Source: Rhodococcus sp. ABRD24
Lineage (GTDB): Bacteria > Actinomycetota > Actinomycetes > Mycobacteriales > Mycobacteriaceae
Reading direction: 5' to 3'
Assembly: GCF_004328705.1 (NCBI RefSeq)
Contig: NZ_CP035319.1
Span: 434,001 to 498,000, forward strand
DNA length: 64,000 nucleotides
Shown here: piece after piece, positions 24,376 through 35,479 of the stretch
Layout of the letters: every line of letters starts with the position of its first letter
Position numbering within the stretch: the stretch's first letter is position 1
The notes under the pieces: generated by a model
What the model was told of the DNA's origin: nothing
What the model saw: only the letters and a program-made list of their open reading frames with translations
The model's database searches: none
Translations under genes and position numbers: made by a program

Positions 24376-27300
24376 TCAGGCCTTCGAGACCGTGGCACGC
24401 ACACCCTCGCCCAGATCGACGACCGCGTCGCCGCCGACTTCGCCGAGCTCGAGCGTGGTCGCGAGGATCTCGCCCGCGATCAGGTCCCGGTGCCGTATCG
24501 CCCAGTCCAACTGCTCGGCCGGAACCTGCAGCTTCACCGAAATCCGATCGGAGACATCGAGACCTGCGGCACGGCGCGCGTCCTGCAGCTCGCGGATGCG
24601 GTCCTTGGCCCATCCCTCGGCCTCGAGCTCCTCGGTCACCTGCGAGTCGAGGACGACGAGTCCCGCACCGCCCGGCAGGGCGGCTGTCGACTCGGGCTCG
24701 GCAGCGACCAGTCGCTGGGTGTACTCGGACGGCAGCAGCTCGATGCCGGCGGGAGCGGAGCCTGCGGAGCGACCCGAAGGTTCGGCGGGAGCGGAGCCTG
24801 CGGAGCGACCCGGCCACACTGTGACCACGCCGTCCTTCTCTGTCCAGTCGCCCGCCTTCACCGCCTTGATGACCGTCTGAACATCCTTGCCCAGGCGCGG
24901 ACCGGCGGCACGCGCGTTGACGACCAATTCGAAGCGTCCGTGTACGTCGATGTCCGCCGTGATGTCGACCTTCTTGACGTTCACCTCGTCCGCGATCAGA
25001 CCCAGATACGGGCGCAACCGCTCGGCGTCGGGCGCCGCGACGGTGACCTCGGGCAACGGCAGCCGCACCCGGAGGTTCTGCGCCTTGCGCAGACCCAGCA
25101 CCGTCGAGCAGACACCACGGACGTCGTCCATCGCCTCGACCAGGTCGGCGTCGGCCGGCAGCTCGGACGCCGACGGCCAGTCCGTCAGGTGTACCGAACG
25201 ACCACCGGTGAGACCGCGCCAGATCACCTCGGTCGCCATCGGCAGCAGCGGCGCCGCCAGGCGGGTGACGACCTCGAGCACGGTGTGCAGCGTGTCGATC
25301 GCGTCCCGGTCCTCGTCCCAGAAGCGGCTGCGCGAACGACGCACATACCAGTTGGTGAGTGCGTCGCAGAAGGTGCGCAATTCGTCGCAGGCACCCGCGA
25401 TATCGGTGACTTCGAGGTCCTCGGTGATCGCGTCCCGCGTCGCCGCGAGCTTCGCCAGGATGTACTTGTCGAGCACGTTCGGCGAGTCGGTCCGCCACTG
25501 GCCGGGCTTGGACGCGTACAGCTGCAGGAAACTCCATGCGTTCCACAACGGCAGCAGCGCCTGACGCACGCCTTCCCGGATGCCCTGCTCGGTGACGATC
25601 AGGTTGCCGCCGCGCAGGATCGGCGACGACATCAGGAACCAGCGCATGGCGTCCGAGCCGTCGCGGTCGAACACCTCCTTGACGTCCGGGTAGTTGCCCT
25701 TCGACTTGCTCATCTTCTGGCCGTCGTCACCGAGGACGATGCCGTGCGCCGCAACGGTCTTGAACGCCGGACGGTCGAACAGCGCCGTCGCCAGCACATG
25801 CAGCGTGTAGAACCAGCCGCGGGTCTGCCCGTTGTACTCGACGATGAAGTCGCCCGGGAAGTGCGCGGCGTCATCCGCCGTCGCACCACTCTTCCCGATG
25901 AACCAATCCCGGTTCTCGAACGGGTAGTGCACCTGTGCATACGGCATCGAGCCCGACTCGAACCAGCAGTCGAGCACCTCGGGAACGCGGCGCATCATCG
26001 ACTTGCCGGTCGGGTCGTCCGGGTTCGGCCGGACCAGCTCGTCGATCATCGGCCGGTGCAGATCCGTCGGGCGCACACCGAAGTCCGCCTCGAGCTGATC
26101 GAGGGAACCGTAGACGTCCACCCGCGGGTAGGACGGGTCGTCCGAGATCCACACCGGGATCGGGCTGCCCCAGTAGCGGTTTCGGCTGATGTTCCAGTCG
26201 CGGGCACCCTCGAGCCACTTGCCGAACTGGCCGTCCTTGATGTGCTCGGGCACCCAGGTGATCTCCTGGTTGAGCTCGACCATGCGGTCGCGGAACTTGG
26301 TGACCGCGACGAACCACGAGGGCACCGCCATGTAGATCAGCGGCTGGCCCGATCGCCAACTGTGCGGGTAGGAGTGCTCGATCGTCTCGTGCCGCAGCAG
26401 CTTTCCGGCGGCCTTGAGATCCTTGATGATGACCGGGTTTGCATCGAAAACTTGTAGGCCTTCGTACGGCGGCACCATCGACGTGAACTTGCCGCCCGCG
26501 TCCAGCGGCTGCACGATCTCGATGCCGTTCGCAGTCGCACAGTCCATGTCCTCCTCACCGAAAGCCGGTGCGAGGTGGACGATTCCGGTACCGGAGTCGG
26601 TGGTGACGTAGTCGGCCGACAGCACGCGGTGCGCGTTCTCGTGCCCCTTGCCGGGACCGTGGAAGAAGTCGAAGGGCGGCGTGTAGGTGAGTCCGATCAG
26701 CTCGGCGCCCTTGTACTCGCCGAGAACCTCGGGTGATTCGCCGAGCTCGCGGGCATAGTGGCCGACGCGTGCCGCGGCGAGGACATAGCGCTTACCGTCC
26801 GCGCCGGATCCATCTCCCGTCGCTCCGCTCGCCGCCCGCACCTGCACGTAATCGACGTCGGGGTGCACCGCAATCGCGAGGTTCGACGGCAGCGTCCACG
26901 GCGTCGTGGTCCAGATCAGCGCGTTCGCGCCGTCCAGCGGGGACCCCTCTGCCGTCAGGACCATATCGACCGTGACCGCCGGGTCCTGACGCATCTTGTA
27001 GGCGTCGTCGAGGCGGGTCTCCTGGTTCGACAGCGGTGTCTGCTCGTACCAGCTGTACGGGAGCACCCGGAAGCCCTGATAGATCAGGCCCTTGTCGTGG
27101 AGCTCCTTGAACGCCCACATCACGGACTCCATGAAGTCCAGATCCAGCGTCTTGTAATCGTTGTCGAAGTCGACCCACCGAGCCTGTCGAGTCACGTAGT
27201 CGCGCCACTCGTCGGTGTACCGGAGAACCGACTGCTTGCAGTAGGCGTTGAACTCGGCGAGGCCCATCGCGTCGATCTGCGACTTGTCCTTGATGCCGAG

Positions 27301-27657
27301 CTGCTTCTCCGCCTCGAGCTCCGCGGGCAGGCCGTGGCAGTCCCAGCCGAACCTGCGGTCCACCTTCTTGCCACGCATCGTCTGGTAGCGCGGGATCAAG
27401 TCCTTGACGTACCCGGTGAGGAGGTGGCCATAGTGCGGCAGGCCATTCGCAAAGGGCGGGCCGTCGTAGAACACGAATTCCTCGGCACCCTCACGGTTCG
27501 CGACGCTGGCTTCGAACGTGCCGTCGGCGTCCCATGCCGCGAGCACCTTCTGCTCGAGCGCCGGGAAGGACACACTTCCGGTAGCGCGTCCGCCGACGAG
27601 ATCGACGCGGGGGTACCCGTCGTTCGTCTGGGGAGGGATGGATTCGTTACTGGTCAC
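24376..27657 (-). CDS. ileS: isoleucyl-tRNA synthetase, eukaryote-like (IleS2) type
   Basis: Charges tRNA-Ile. The protein is 1,093 residues, slightly longer than mycobacterial IleS (1,041). The class I signature is [20 protein letters not shown] (HYGH in place of HIGH) and the KMSKS loop is [14 protein letters not shown]. The [16 protein letters not shown] form is that of eukaryotic and type-2 bacterial enzymes, which are generally less sensitive to mupirocin. The CP1 editing domain and anticodon-binding domain are full length. The C-terminal part contains a duplicated 12-residue insert (see repeat). GTG 27657 was chosen because it begins TSNESIPPQ, behind GAGGAG. A T-box riboswitch precedes it. 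Confidence 0.95.
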   Translation of the reverse strand: MTSNESIPPQTNDGYPRVDLVGGRATGSVSFPALEQKVLAAWDADGTFEASVANREGAEEFVFYDGPPFANGLPHYGHLLTGYVKDLIPRYQTMRGKKVDRRFGWDCHGLPAELEAEKQLGIKDKSQIDAMGLAEFNAYCKQSVLRYTDEWRDYVTRQARWVDFDNDYKTLDLDFMESVMWAFKELHDKGLIYQGFRVLPYSWYEQTPLSNQETRLDDAYKMRQDPAVTVDMVLTAEGSPLDGANALIWTTTPWTLPSNLAIAVHPDVDYVQVRAASGATGDGSGADGKRYVLAAARVGHYARELGESPEVLGEYKGAELIGLTYTPPFDFFHGPGKGHENAHRVLSADYVTTDSGTGIVHLAPAFGEEDMDCATANGIEIVQPLDAGGKFTSMVPPYEGLQVFDANPVIIKDLKAAGKLLRHETIEHSYPHSWRSGQPLIYMAVPSWFVAVTKFRDRMVELNQEITWVPEHIKDGQFGKWLEGARDWNISRNRYWGSPIPVWISDDPSYPRVDVYGSLDQLEADFGVRPTDLHRPMIDELVRPNPDDPTGKSMMRRVPEVLDCWFESGSMPYAQVHYPFENRDWFIGKSGATADDAAHFPGDFIVEYNGQTRGWFYTLHVLATALFDRPAFKTVAAHGIVLGDDGQKMSKSKGNYPDVKEVFDRDGSDAMRWFLMSSPILRGGNLIVTEQGIREGVRQALLPLWNAWSFLQLYASKPGQWRTDSPNVLDKYILAKLAATRDAITEDLEVTDIAGACDELRTFCDALTNWYVRRSRSRFWDEDRDAIDTLHTVLEVVTRLAAPLLPMATEVIWRGLTGGRSVHLTDWPSASELPADADLVEAMDDVRGVCSTVLGLRKAQNLRVRLPLPEVTVAAPDAERLRPYLGLIADEVNVKKVDITADIDVHGRFELVVNARAAGPRLGKDVQTVIKAVKAGDWTEKDGVVTVWPGRSAGSAPAEPSGRSAGSAPAGIELLPSEYTQRLVAAEPESTAALPGGAGLVVLDSQVTEELEAEGWAKDRIRELQDARRAAGLDVSDRISVKLQVPAEQLDWAIRHRDLIAGEILATTLELGEVGGDAVVDLGEGVRATVSKA
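24748..24812 (-). repeat. tandem 36-bp repeat inside ileS (two 29-nt identical cores)
   Basis: The 29-nt core at 24748-24776 recurs exactly at 24784-24812, spaced 36 bp (12 codons). In the IleS frame it encodes [12 protein letters not shown] and then GRSAGSAPA, a flexible Ser/Ala/Pro-rich insert between two conserved parts of the C-terminal domain. The core is itself built of GGAGC/GCTCC-like half-sites. It looks like a small mobile or expanding repeat tolerated in frame in an essential gene. Confidence 0.8.
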
Positions 27658-27664
27658 CGCGTGG

Positions 27665-27900
27665 CTCCTCGTGCCCAACTTCCGGCACGGGGACGACAAC
27701 GGCGCCCTGTACGCCGTAACCGCGGTACCACCCCGCTTGCCCGCCTCCGCCTGCGCGGGCCGGGCCACTCGATCGAGGGCTGTGACGGGCCCACCCGTTC
27801 GGGTCTAATAAGTCGACGCCCCCACCGGGAGGACTGATCGACCGTTCTTCCGAAGGCTCACCGGTGATGGCCGGATCGTCGCCGATTGTGCGTTCAGTGT
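27665..27900 (-). promoter_or_regulatory. T-box riboswitch of ileS
   Basis: Reading the minus strand, the untranslated leader holds the T-box signature GGTGGTACCGCGG (27720-27732 in plus coordinates), which binds the uncharged tRNA 3' end. Upstream is a short stem-loop CCGG-CCATCA-CCGG whose loop has AUC, an isoleucine codon able to act as specifier. A GTGCC/GGCAC hairpin abuts the GAGGAG ribosome site, so control is probably of translation initiation, as in other actinobacterial ileS T-boxes. Uncharged tRNA-Ile should turn translation on. Boundaries are approximate. Confidence 0.85.
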
Positions 27901-27910
27901 AGCTCTGTGG

Positions 27911-28159
27911 TCAGTCTCGACTGGAATTGCCGGCATCGGACGTACCCGGCTCATTGTCGCCGGCTTCAGGCGAGTCGGACCCACCGACCGACGACGCCGG
28001 GGCCGTTCTTCTGTTTGCCAGCGCACTGACGAGCAGCAGAACGGCACCCGCGACACAAACCGAGATACATCCCCACGCCCAGATGACGGATCCGGTCATC
28101 AGGGCGATCACAAGTAGGGCGAACCCCACTGCCGCGAGGACCAGCGTCATGACCAGCAC
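27911..28159 (-). CDS. small membrane protein (Rv2144c-like position)
   Basis: An 82-residue protein with two adjacent hydrophobic helices (LVMTLVLAAVGFALLVIALM and VIWAWGCISVCVAGAVLLLV) and an acidic, Ser/Pro-rich cytoplasmic tail. GTG 28159 lies 7 nt after AGAGG; ATG 28150 is possible. It stands directly downstream of wag31, as does the membrane protein Rv2144c in M. tuberculosis, so it may be a conserved partner of the polar growth machinery, but no function is known. The ileS T-box starts just after it. Confidence 0.65.
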   Translation of the reverse strand: MLVMTLVLAAVGFALLVIALMTGSVIWAWGCISVCVAGAVLLLVSALANRRTAPASSVGGSDSPEAGDNEPGTSDAGNSSRD

Positions 28160-28200
28160 GATTCAGCCTCTGCTCGAGAGCCGACCGGGCGTCGGCTCGA

Positions 28201-29031
28201 TTAGTTGTTTCCCTTGGCGAACGACTGCCGGAAGCCGGACTGTGAACCCGACTGGCCGAAATTGTCCTGGCCGCCGTCGACCGGAACTGCCGAACCGCGC
28301 TGCTCCAGCTCCTCGAGCTGCGATTCCAGGTACGACTTGAGCCGCACGCGGTACTCGCGCTCGAACGTCTTCAACTGCTCGATCCGACCCTCCAGCACGG
28401 TGCGCTGCTGGTTGATGGTCGCCATGATCTCGGTGTGCTTCTTCTCGGAGTCCGCCTGCAAAGCATCGGCCTTCTCCTTGGCCTGACGCAGCTGGGTCTC
28501 CGAACGAGTCTGCGCGTCCGACAGCAGCGACTCGGACTTCTGTTTGGCGTCGGCAACCATGGTCTCCGACTTGGTGCGGGCCTCGCTCACGAGACGCTCC
28601 GAGTTGGTGCGAGCATCGCTGAGCAGCTGCTCGGCCTCCACCTTGGCGTCGCCGGTGAGCCGGTCGGCCATCTCCTGCGCAAGGCCGAGTACCTTCGCGG
28701 CCTGCATGTTGGCATCCTCGGACCGAGGCGGTGCGGCCACAGGGACCGGAGCCGGTTTGGGCTGCTCGACCACGCGGACGGGCTCAGGCGCCGGCGCCGG
28801 GACGGGAGCTGCTGCAGTCGCGGCCGGGCGCGGCGCGTTCTTTGACTCGGCGAGCTCCTGATCGAGCTCACCCACCCGCTGACGGAGGTCTGCATTCTCC
28901 TCGATCAGTCGCGACAGCTCCTGCTCGACGAGGTCGAGGAAGGCATCGACCTCGTCCTCGTTGTAGCCACGCTTCCCTATAGGAGGCTTGCTGAACGCGA
29001 CGTTGTGCACATCAGCTGGAGTCAGCGGCAT
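28201..29031 (-). CDS. wag31: polar growth scaffold Wag31 (DivIVA)
   Basis: Coiled-coil protein that marks cell poles and organises apical wall synthesis. The 276-residue sequence opens with the DivIVA membrane-binding domain ([20 protein letters not shown], then [16 protein letters not shown]). A Pro/Ala/Val-rich linker occupies residues 65-105, and a long regular coiled coil of about 130 residues follows, with repeated [24 protein letters not shown] heptads. The Gln/Gly/Ser-rich C-terminus ends SFAKGNN. The linker is the region phosphorylated by PknA in mycobacteria. The gene is probably essential. It has a 114-bp gap upstream, which could carry its own promoter. Confidence 0.97.
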   Translation of the reverse strand: MPLTPADVHNVAFSKPPIGKRGYNEDEVDAFLDLVEQELSRLIEENADLRQRVGELDQELAESKNAPRPAATAAAPVPAPAPEPVRVVEQPKPAPVPVAAPPRSEDANMQAAKVLGLAQEMADRLTGDAKVEAEQLLSDARTNSERLVSEARTKSETMVADAKQKSESLLSDAQTRSETQLRQAKEKADALQADSEKKHTEIMATINQQRTVLEGRIEQLKTFEREYRVRLKSYLESQLEELEQRGSAVPVDGGQDNFGQSGSQSGFRQSFAKGNN

Positions 29032-29145
29032 GGAAGGATCCCTTCACGCGTCAATTGGCGGTCTAGCACGCATTCAGTTCTAGCGCGTCGCGCGTACTCG
29101 TTAACCATTTCGTTACCCATCACACTGTAACTGCGGGCCATTCTG

Positions 29146-29448
29146 TCACACGAATGTGCCCGACGAAGCCAGTCCGCCGACCACCTGCATGAGAATGAAC
29201 AGCAGGAACAGCAGCACCATGATCGACAGATCCAACCGCACGCCGCCCAGCGAGATCGGTGGAATCAGTCTGCGCAGAAGCTTCACAGGAGGGTCCGTGA
29301 CCGTGAAGATCGCCTCGAGAATCACGACGACGAAACCCGATGGGCGCCAGTCCCTGGCAAAAACCCGGATGAACTCGACGATGATCCGCCCGATGAGCAA
29401 CAGCCAGAAGACGAACAGGATCATGTAGATCACCGAGAACACGGCCAC
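29146..29448 (-). CDS. YggT-family membrane protein
   Basis: A 100-residue protein with two membrane helices at residues 3-25 and 68-92, separated by an amphipathic stretch with EFIRVFARDWRPSGFVVVIL and the family hallmark TDPPVKLLRRLIPPISLGGV-like block. In actinobacteria it always lies between sepF and wag31 (Rv2146c). YggT proteins have been linked to osmotic tolerance and division but no reaction is known. It lies 123 bp after sepF in the same direction. Confidence 0.9.
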   Translation of the reverse strand: MAVFSVIYMILFVFWLLLIGRIIVEFIRVFARDWRPSGFVVVILEAIFTVTDPPVKLLRRLIPPISLGGVRLDLSIMVLLFLLFILMQVVGGLASSGTFV

Positions 29449-29571
29449 ACCTTCACTTTGCCTGACAACGACCGGTCGATCAAAACCCCCGCCCTCACCG
29501 AGTCTCTCGTCACACCTTGCGGCGTGCGGTCCATTCGGTCCGGACGGCAGATTGTCCCTCGGCGAACGAAC

Positions 29572-30180
29572 TTACTTCTGGTTGTAGAAGCCGGTCTCCG
29601 CGATGCGGCGACGCTCCTCCGCGGAGACGTCGATATCGGCGGGTGAGAGCAGGAACACCTTCGTGGCCACCTTGTCGAACGAGCCACGCAGCGCGAAGGC
29701 GAGGCCGGCCGCGAAATCGACGAGGCGTTTGGCGTCGGCGTTGCTCATCTCGACCAGATCCATGATCACCGGGCTGCCGTCGCGGAAGCGCTCACCGATC
29801 GTCCGGGCCTCGCCGTAGTCACGGGGACGCAGCGTAGTGATCTTCGACAGTGGGCCGGCCTCGTCGACCGTCGGGCGACGGCCTTCGAGTCGATCCATCC
29901 TGGAGTCGACCGCAAGCGCGCCACGAGTAGTTCCTCGCGGCGCAGCGCTGGGCGCGGGCCGGGTCGCCCGCGGGGCGATCGGCTCGATACGCGCCGATCC
30001 ACGCGGGGCCGACGAGTCGTAGCGGTCGAAGTCGTCTTCGATCTCGTCGCGGCGGGAAGCCGCGTATCCGGGCTCGGCGTAGTCCCGGCGGGCCTGCCCC
30101 GGCTCATCGATATAGTCGTCCTCGAAGTCCTCGAGGGGAACCATGCCGAAGTAAGCCTTGAACTTGTGCAGGGTGCTCAT
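29572..30180 (-). CDS. sepF: cell division protein SepF
   Basis: Membrane anchor for FtsZ in bacteria without FtsA, as here. The 202-residue protein starts [20 protein letters not shown], an amphipathic N-terminal helix for membrane binding. A charged disordered linker of about 85 residues follows (many Arg/Asp/Pro). The C-terminal FtsZ-binding fold includes [39 protein letters not shown] and [22 protein letters not shown] 30180 sits behind an AGG-rich site. It lies 51 bp after yggS in the ftsZ-pgeF-yggS-sepF order normal for actinobacteria. Confidence 0.95.
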   Translation of the reverse strand: MSTLHKFKAYFGMVPLEDFEDDYIDEPGQARRDYAEPGYAASRRDEIEDDFDRYDSSAPRGSARIEPIAPRATRPAPSAAPRGTTRGALAVDSRMDRLEGRRPTVDEAGPLSKITTLRPRDYGEARTIGERFRDGSPVIMDLVEMSNADAKRLVDFAAGLAFALRGSFDKVATKVFLLSPADIDVSAEERRRIAETGFYNQK

Positions 30181-30231
30181 TGATCGACCTTCCTGGGCGG
30201 GGCTGACTGACGATCTTCATCTGGCTGGCGA

Positions 30232-30963
30232 TCATTTCGAGGCTATCGGTCGAGACCCCAGCAGTGCGGTTCCGACACGCACGCACGTGGAGCCGTGGGC
30301 GACTGCCGCTTCGAGGTCTCCGGTCATCCCGGCGGACAGCTCCGTCGCGCGTGGATGAGTGCGGAGCAGATCTGCGTGGACGGCCGCCAATTGCTCGAAG
30401 GCGCGGGCCGGATCCGAGTCCAGCGGAGGCACCGCCATCAGACCCCGAAAATTCAGGCTGGGGGCTGACTCGACCCGGTCGGCCAGCGCAGCGAGTTCCG
30501 CTACCGGCACCCCGCCCCGAGCCGGATCGGCATCGAGGCTGACCTGGAGCAGCACGTCGAGCCGCCGAGTGCGGCCACCGGCCTCGATCGAATCGGCGAC
30601 CGCGGCATCGAGCGTATCGACCAGTCGCGAGCTGTCCGCCGAATGCACCACATCGGCCCAGCGGACAACCGACTTGACCTTGTTCCGCTGCAGGCGACCG
30701 ATCATATGCCAGCGGACCTCATCCGGCGAAGCTCCGGTCGTGCGGAACTCCGCGACCTTGGTGCTCGCCTCAGGCTCACGGGATTCACCGAACTCACGAC
30801 AACCGAGCTCGTACAGGATGTGTACATCCGACACCGGAAAGAACTTGGTGACCGGCAGCATCGCGACCGCGGCCGGGTCCCGGCCCGCGGCCCGGCACGC
30901 CGCATCGAGCCGGTCGCGCACCGACCTCAGCGCCGATGCGATGTCCTCGCGCCTACTCATCAC
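30232..30963 (-). CDS. PLP-binding homeostasis protein, YggS family
   Basis: A 243-residue single-domain TIM-barrel protein that binds pyridoxal phosphate and buffers its supply. The PLP lysine is Lys40 in MLPVTKFFPV; the phosphate-binding end has the family motif LSAGMTGDLEAAVAHGSTCV and then VRVGTALLGSRP. WHMIGRLQRNKVK is also typical. No enzymatic activity is known. It overlaps nothing but starts 3 bp after the pgeF stop, so it belongs to the ftsZ operon (Rv2148c in M. tuberculosis). Confidence 0.93.
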   Translation of the reverse strand: MMSRREDIASALRSVRDRLDAACRAAGRDPAAVAMLPVTKFFPVSDVHILYELGCREFGESREPEASTKVAEFRTTGASPDEVRWHMIGRLQRNKVKSVVRWADVVHSADSSRLVDTLDAAVADSIEAGGRTRRLDVLLQVSLDADPARGGVPVAELAALADRVESAPSLNFRGLMAVPPLDSDPARAFEQLAAVHADLLRTHPRATELSAGMTGDLEAAVAHGSTCVRVGTALLGSRPIASK

Positions 30964-30966
30964 CCG

Positions 30967-31707
30967 TCACTCGTCCCCGGACGGATCCATCCAGATCACG
31001 GCGCCGAGCCGTCCGGTGGGCGAGCCCCGGCGATGACTGAACAAAGTGCGGTCCTCGATCGTGCAGCGCGGATCCTCTGCGACACCGGAGACTCCGGCCG
31101 CAAGGAGCTGGCGACGCAGCCCCGCCCGCAGATCCAATCCGGGAGTTCCCTTCACCGTCCGGCTCGCGCTTCCCGGCAGGAACTTCTCGACGTCGGCCTG
31201 CATCGCAGCGGGTACCTCGTACTGGCGGCCGCTGGCCGCGGGACCGAGGAAGGCTCCGATCCGCTCCGGCCGCGCACCCTGCTCGATCATTGCGCCGATG
31301 ACCTTGGGCACGATGCCGATGCGCGCACCGATTCGTCCGGCATGTACGGCGGCGATGACACCGGCTTCGTCATCGGACAGCAGAATCGGGACACAGTCGG
31401 CGCTCAATGTCACCAGTGCCAGGCCAGGCACCTTGGTGACCAGCGCATCGGTGGCGGGCACGGGGGCGTCCACCGGTCCGTCGACCACGGTCACATTGCG
31501 GCTGTGGATCTGTTCCATCCATACCAGCCGCTCGAAGGGCAGCCCGATGCCCTCGGCGAGCCGGCGGCGGTTGGTCTCGACCGCCGCCGGATCGTCACCG
31601 ACGTGATCACCGAGATTGAAGGACTCGTACGGCGCCCCGGACACCCCGCCTGCCCGGGTCGTGACGACCCGGCGGACACGGACACCGGTCATGGAGAGCC
31701 CGCTCAA
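30967..31707 (-). CDS. pgeF: PgeF/YfiH family (peptidoglycan editing, multicopper-fold) protein
   Basis: A 246-residue DUF152/YfiH protein. Conserved features are [20 protein letters not shown] near the N-terminus, [21 protein letters not shown], and [17 protein letters not shown], which supply the His/Cys residues of its metal site. In E. coli the homologue corrects mis-incorporated L-Ser in the peptidoglycan precursor; others have been called laccase or purine nucleosidase. Context with ftsZ and mur genes favours the editing role. The start is TTG 31707, whose TTGA overlaps the ftsZ stop, or ATG 31692. Confidence 0.9.
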   Translation of the reverse strand: MSGLSMTGVRVRRVVTTRAGGVSGAPYESFNLGDHVGDDPAAVETNRRRLAEGIGLPFERLVWMEQIHSRNVTVVDGPVDAPVPATDALVTKVPGLALVTLSADCVPILLSDDEAGVIAAVHAGRIGARIGIVPKVIGAMIEQGARPERIGAFLGPAASGRQYEVPAAMQADVEKFLPGSASRTVKGTPGLDLRAGLRRQLLAAGVSGVAEDPRCTIEDRTLFSHRRGSPTGRLGAVIWMDPSGDE

Positions 31708-32912
31708 CGGCGCATGAAGGAAGGCACATCGACGTCGTCGTCTTCGCCTTCCTCGTTACCGACCGGAACCGTACGCGAAGCGCCTGTGCCACTCAGCGGC
31801 GGCAGGCTCGACCCGGCAGGCGAACCGACTGGCTCGCGTGCAGGCGGTGTCGCATCGCTCGGTGGGGTTGCGGTACGAGGTGACTGGCCGATCTCACCGG
31901 CCCGGCCGGCACCGATGTTGCTGCGGCCGATAGCGGCCTGGACGTCGAGCGGACGGCGCGCAGGCGCCCCACCGTCGAAGCCCGCCGCGATCACCGTGAC
32001 CCGGACCTCGTCGCCGAGGGAATCGTCAATGACCGTGCCGAAGATGATGTTCGCGTCGATGTGCGCCGCTTCCTGCACCAGCGAGGCGGCCTCGTTGATC
32101 TCGAACAGGCCCAGGTCCGATCCGCCCGCGATCGACAGCAGCACGCCGCGCGCACCCTCCATCGACGCCTCGAGCAGGGGGGAATTGATCGCGGTCTCGG
32201 CGGCCTTGATCGATCGGCCTTCGCCGCGCGAGGAGCCGATGCCCATCAGGGCGCTGCCCGCACCCGACATCACGCTCTTGACATCCGCGAAGTCGACATT
32301 GATCAGGCCCGGGGTGGTGATGAGGTCGGTGATGCCCTGGACACCGTTGAGCAGGACCTCGTCAGCACTGCGGAACGCATCCATCAGGCTGACCGCGGCG
32401 TCACCGAGTTGCAGCAGTCGATCGTTCGGAATCACTATCAGCGTGTCACAGGACTCGCGGAGAGCGGCGATACCGGCCTCTGCCTGGCCTCCGCGACGCT
32501 TACCCTCGAACGAGAACGGACGGGTGACCACACCGATGGTGAGCGCGCCGAGCTTACGGGCAATGCTCGCGACGACAGGCGCACCACCGGTTCCGGTACC
32601 ACCGCCCTCGCCGGCGGTGACGAAGACCATGTCGGCGCCCTTGAGCACTTCCTCGATCTCGTCCTTGTGGTCCTCGGCGGCCTTACGGCCGACCTCGGGG
32701 TCTGCGCCCGCACCGAGGCCACGGGTGAGTTCGCGACCGACATCGAGCTTGACATCGGCATCACTCATCAGCAGAGCCTGTGCGTCGGTGTTGACCGCGA
32801 TGAACTCGACTCCCTTGAGTCCCTGTTCGATCATGCGGTTGACCGCGTTGACGCCGCCGCCGCCGATACCGACGACCTTGATTACGGCGAGGTAGTTGTG
32901 CGGGGGCGTCAT
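31704..32912 (-). CDS. ftsZ: cell division protein FtsZ
   Basis: Tubulin-like GTPase that forms the Z ring. The 402-residue protein has [19 protein letters not shown] at 13-31, the tubulin signature [12 protein letters not shown] at 101-112 and the T7 catalytic loop in [16 protein letters not shown] disordered Pro/Ser/Thr-rich linker of about 75 residues leads to the acidic C-terminal tail [12 protein letters not shown], which binds SepF and FtsW. ATG 32912 ([10 protein letters not shown]) is standard for actinobacteria. A 234-bp gap to ftsQ upstream, AT-rich by local standards, probably carries the main ftsZ promoters; no clear hexamers can be assigned. Confidence 0.98.
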   Translation of the reverse strand: MTPPHNYLAVIKVVGIGGGGVNAVNRMIEQGLKGVEFIAVNTDAQALLMSDADVKLDVGRELTRGLGAGADPEVGRKAAEDHKDEIEEVLKGADMVFVTAGEGGGTGTGGAPVVASIARKLGALTIGVVTRPFSFEGKRRGGQAEAGIAALRESCDTLIVIPNDRLLQLGDAAVSLMDAFRSADEVLLNGVQGITDLITTPGLINVDFADVKSVMSGAGSALMGIGSSRGEGRSIKAAETAINSPLLEASMEGARGVLLSIAGGSDLGLFEINEAASLVQEAAHIDANIIFGTVIDDSLGDEVRVTVIAAGFDGGAPARRPLDVQAAIGRSNIGAGRAGEIGQSPRTATPPSDATPPAREPVGSPAGSSLPPLSGTGASRTVPVGNEEGEDDDVDVPSFMRR

Positions 32913-33146
32913 GGGCTCTCGCCTTCCGTGAGTGGATTTCGCGCTCGTACGTACGGGATGAGGAAAACCCTCAACCTCAACCACAGGGTTAAGGTTATGT
33001 CAAGTACTCCAGTGAAGCGAAACGCTATGCAGTGCCATAGCAATCCGCCAGCAGGCGCGCCGACGCGCGCCAAGTTTTTGCTCGGGGCGCAGGCCCAGAG
33101 CCTTCCCGGAACATGGATTCCGGGCATCGGACTATCAGATCACTGT

Positions 33147-33983
33147 TCACTTTACTGTGGGTAGCTCGGGGCTGGACACATCGAAGGTCTGTCCGGGCTG
33201 CGTGAGCAGCGCGGAGACCACTGCCGACTTCCTCGTTGAGTTGTCGACACCGCCCCACACCACGACCCGCCCGTCCATAAGCCTAACCGAAACACTCGAA
33301 ATCGTCGGTGCCGCAACCTCGGCCACCTGGCCACGTACCAACGGGGGCAGTGCCTCGAGAACCCCGAGGGCAGCGGTCGTCGCCGGATCCTCGGAGCCCG
33401 GCGCCGGAGTGACCAGCCGCACCGTTCCGAACGGCGGCGGCTCGATCGCAAAGTCGACGCCGTCCGAGTCGAGCAAATGGGTACCCTGCGGGGAATCGAA
33501 GAACGCCACGGGAATCCGCTCGGTCACGGTGAGCCGGACCGTCGACGGATAGTTCCGCTGCACTCTTGCCTCCGCAACCCGGGGATTGCCCGCGATACGG
33601 CGAGCGGCTGCCCCGGTGTCGATCTGCAGCAACGGCGTGCCCTCGGCGATACCGAGAACTGGCAGTAGCTCCTCCTCGGTGAGGACGCCGTCGCCGACGA
33701 ACTCGATCTTCCGCACCGACATCAGTGGACTGAACCACAGCACCGCGAACAGGACGGCAACAATCGTGACGGCGACCCCGGAGAGCAGAAATACTTTGCG
33801 CCGCAACGAACGCGCGCGTTCACGATCCGCGCTGCCGCGACCGGTAGGTTCGGTCGTGGTGGTCCGGACCGACGGCTCGCGGCGCTCGCGCACGGTACTA
33901 CGTGAACGCCCGCCTCGGCGGTCCGTGGACCGCCGGGGTGAACGCCGGTCGGCACTGGACCCGGATCGGCGCGGCGCCGTCAC
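33147..33983 (-). CDS. ftsQ: cell division protein FtsQ
   Basis: Bitopic divisome scaffold that, with FtsL, holds the FtsW/FtsI synthase. The 278-residue protein has a 60-residue Arg-rich cytoplasmic tail, one membrane helix ([20 protein letters not shown]), then the POTRA domain ([20 protein letters not shown] and [20 protein letters not shown], then [20 protein letters not shown]) and the beta domain. GTG 33983 overlaps the murC stop (GTGA). Confidence 0.95.
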   Translation of the reverse strand: MTAPRRSGSSADRRSPRRSTDRRGGRSRSTVRERREPSVRTTTTEPTGRGSADRERARSLRRKVFLLSGVAVTIVAVLFAVLWFSPLMSVRKIEFVGDGVLTEEELLPVLGIAEGTPLLQIDTGAAARRIAGNPRVAEARVQRNYPSTVRLTVTERIPVAFFDSPQGTHLLDSDGVDFAIEPPPFGTVRLVTPAPGSEDPATTAALGVLEALPPLVRGQVAEVAAPTISSVSVRLMDGRVVVWGGVDNSTRKSAVVSALLTQPGQTFDVSSPELPTVK

Positions 33984-35479
33984 TGCAGCTCCGTACCGGA
34001 TCCCGCTGCCGCCGAACGACTGCCGTGGTTGGGTCGAATGCGCAACGCGTCGAGGATCTGGCCGCCGAGCATTGTCACATCGCCGGCGCCCATCGTGATC
34101 ACCACGTCACCCGACTCCGCGAGGGTAGCGACCTGACGCGGAACCTGCGATCGATCGGGTTGATAGTGAACGTCTTTCGTCACCGCCTGGGCTACGAGCG
34201 CACCACTGACGCCGGGAATCGGCTCCTCGCGCGCCCCGTAGACGTCCAGCACCACCACCTCGTCCGCGAGATCGAGCGCTTCGCCGAATTCTTGCGCGAA
34301 CGTCACCGTCCTCGAGTACAGATGCGGCTGGAACACCACGATCACGCGGCCGGGCCGATCGCGGCCCGCGACGAGTTCCCGGGCCGCGCCGAGCACCGCG
34401 CGGACCTCCGTGGGATGGTGCGCATAGTCGTCGAACACCCGGACCCCGCGCTCACGCCCGGTGAGCTGGAAACGGCGATGCACGCCACCGAACCCGGCGA
34501 GTCCCTCGAGTAGCTCGTCCACCGGCGCACTCGCGTCCAGGCCCGCCAGCAGAGCCGCAAGAGCATTGAGTGCCATGTGCTTTCCGGGGACACTCAGAGC
34601 GAGAGAACGGGGCGTGCCCTCACCGGCCAGCTGGATGTGGGCCACTCCCCCGACATCACGTGCCTCCCACGAGAGCAGTCGCACGCCCACCGGGACATCC
34701 CCTGCATCTCGCGCACCTTCTTCGGTGCCGTACCCGATCACCCGAATGTCAGAACGACCGGAACCGACAACCCTCCGCGCGAGGGATGCCGAACCTGGAT
34801 CGTCGAGGCACGCAACCAGCAGTCCATTCGGCGCGATGCGGGCGACGAAGTCATCGAAAACCTGCGTGTATGCCTCGCTGGTACCGAAGTAGTCCAGATG
34901 GTCGGCCTCGATATTGGTGACCACCACTACATCCGGGTCGTACTGCAGCAGGGAGCCGTCGCTCTCGTCGGCCTCCGCGACGAAGACCGCGCCGGAGCCG
35001 TGGTGAGCATTCGTCCCAGCCTCGTTCAGCTCGCCACCGACCGCGAACGACGGGTCGAATCCACAGTGTTGCAACGCCACCACGAGCATCGACGTCGTCG
35101 AGGTCTTGCCGTGGGTTCCGGACACCAGCAGGGTGCGATGCCCCTTCATCAGCGACGCCAGTACCGCCGGACGCAGGATCACGGGGATGCCACGGGCAGC
35201 GGCCTCGACAAGTTCAGGATTGTCCTTGGGGATCGCAGCATGGGTCGTGACGACCGCCGTCGCGCCGCCTGGAAGCAGATCCAGCGCACTGGCGTCGTGT
35301 CCGATGCGCACGACGGCGCCGCGGGCACGTAGTGCCAGCACCCCACGGCTCTCCTTGGCGTCGGATCCGGACACCTGCCCGCCCCTGGCCAAGAGGATCC
35401 GGGCGACGCCGGACATCCCGGCGCCGCCGATGCCGACCATGTGCACCCGCTCGAGCCCCTCGGGTAGCTGCTCGCTCAT
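33980..35479 (-). CDS. murC: UDP-N-acetylmuramate-L-alanine ligase
   Basis: Adds L-Ala to UDP-MurNAc in the cytoplasm. The 499-residue protein has the family's N-terminal loop [17 protein letters not shown], the ATP-binding [14 protein letters not shown] and the central [14 protein letters not shown]. The end of the central domain carries [20 protein letters not shown], characteristic of MurC. ATG 35479 overlaps the murG stop (ATGA); the stop overlaps the ftsQ GTG. Confidence 0.97.
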   Translation of the reverse strand: MSEQLPEGLERVHMVGIGGAGMSGVARILLARGGQVSGSDAKESRGVLALRARGAVVRIGHDASALDLLPGGATAVVTTHAAIPKDNPELVEAAARGIPVILRPAVLASLMKGHRTLLVSGTHGKTSTTSMLVVALQHCGFDPSFAVGGELNEAGTNAHHGSGAVFVAEADESDGSLLQYDPDVVVVTNIEADHLDYFGTSEAYTQVFDDFVARIAPNGLLVACLDDPGSASLARRVVGSGRSDIRVIGYGTEEGARDAGDVPVGVRLLSWEARDVGGVAHIQLAGEGTPRSLALSVPGKHMALNALAALLAGLDASAPVDELLEGLAGFGGVHRRFQLTGRERGVRVFDDYAHHPTEVRAVLGAARELVAGRDRPGRVIVVFQPHLYSRTVTFAQEFGEALDLADEVVVLDVYGAREEPIPGVSGALVAQAVTKDVHYQPDRSQVPRQVATLAESGDVVITMGAGDVTMLGGQILDALRIRPNHGSRSAAAGSGTELQ

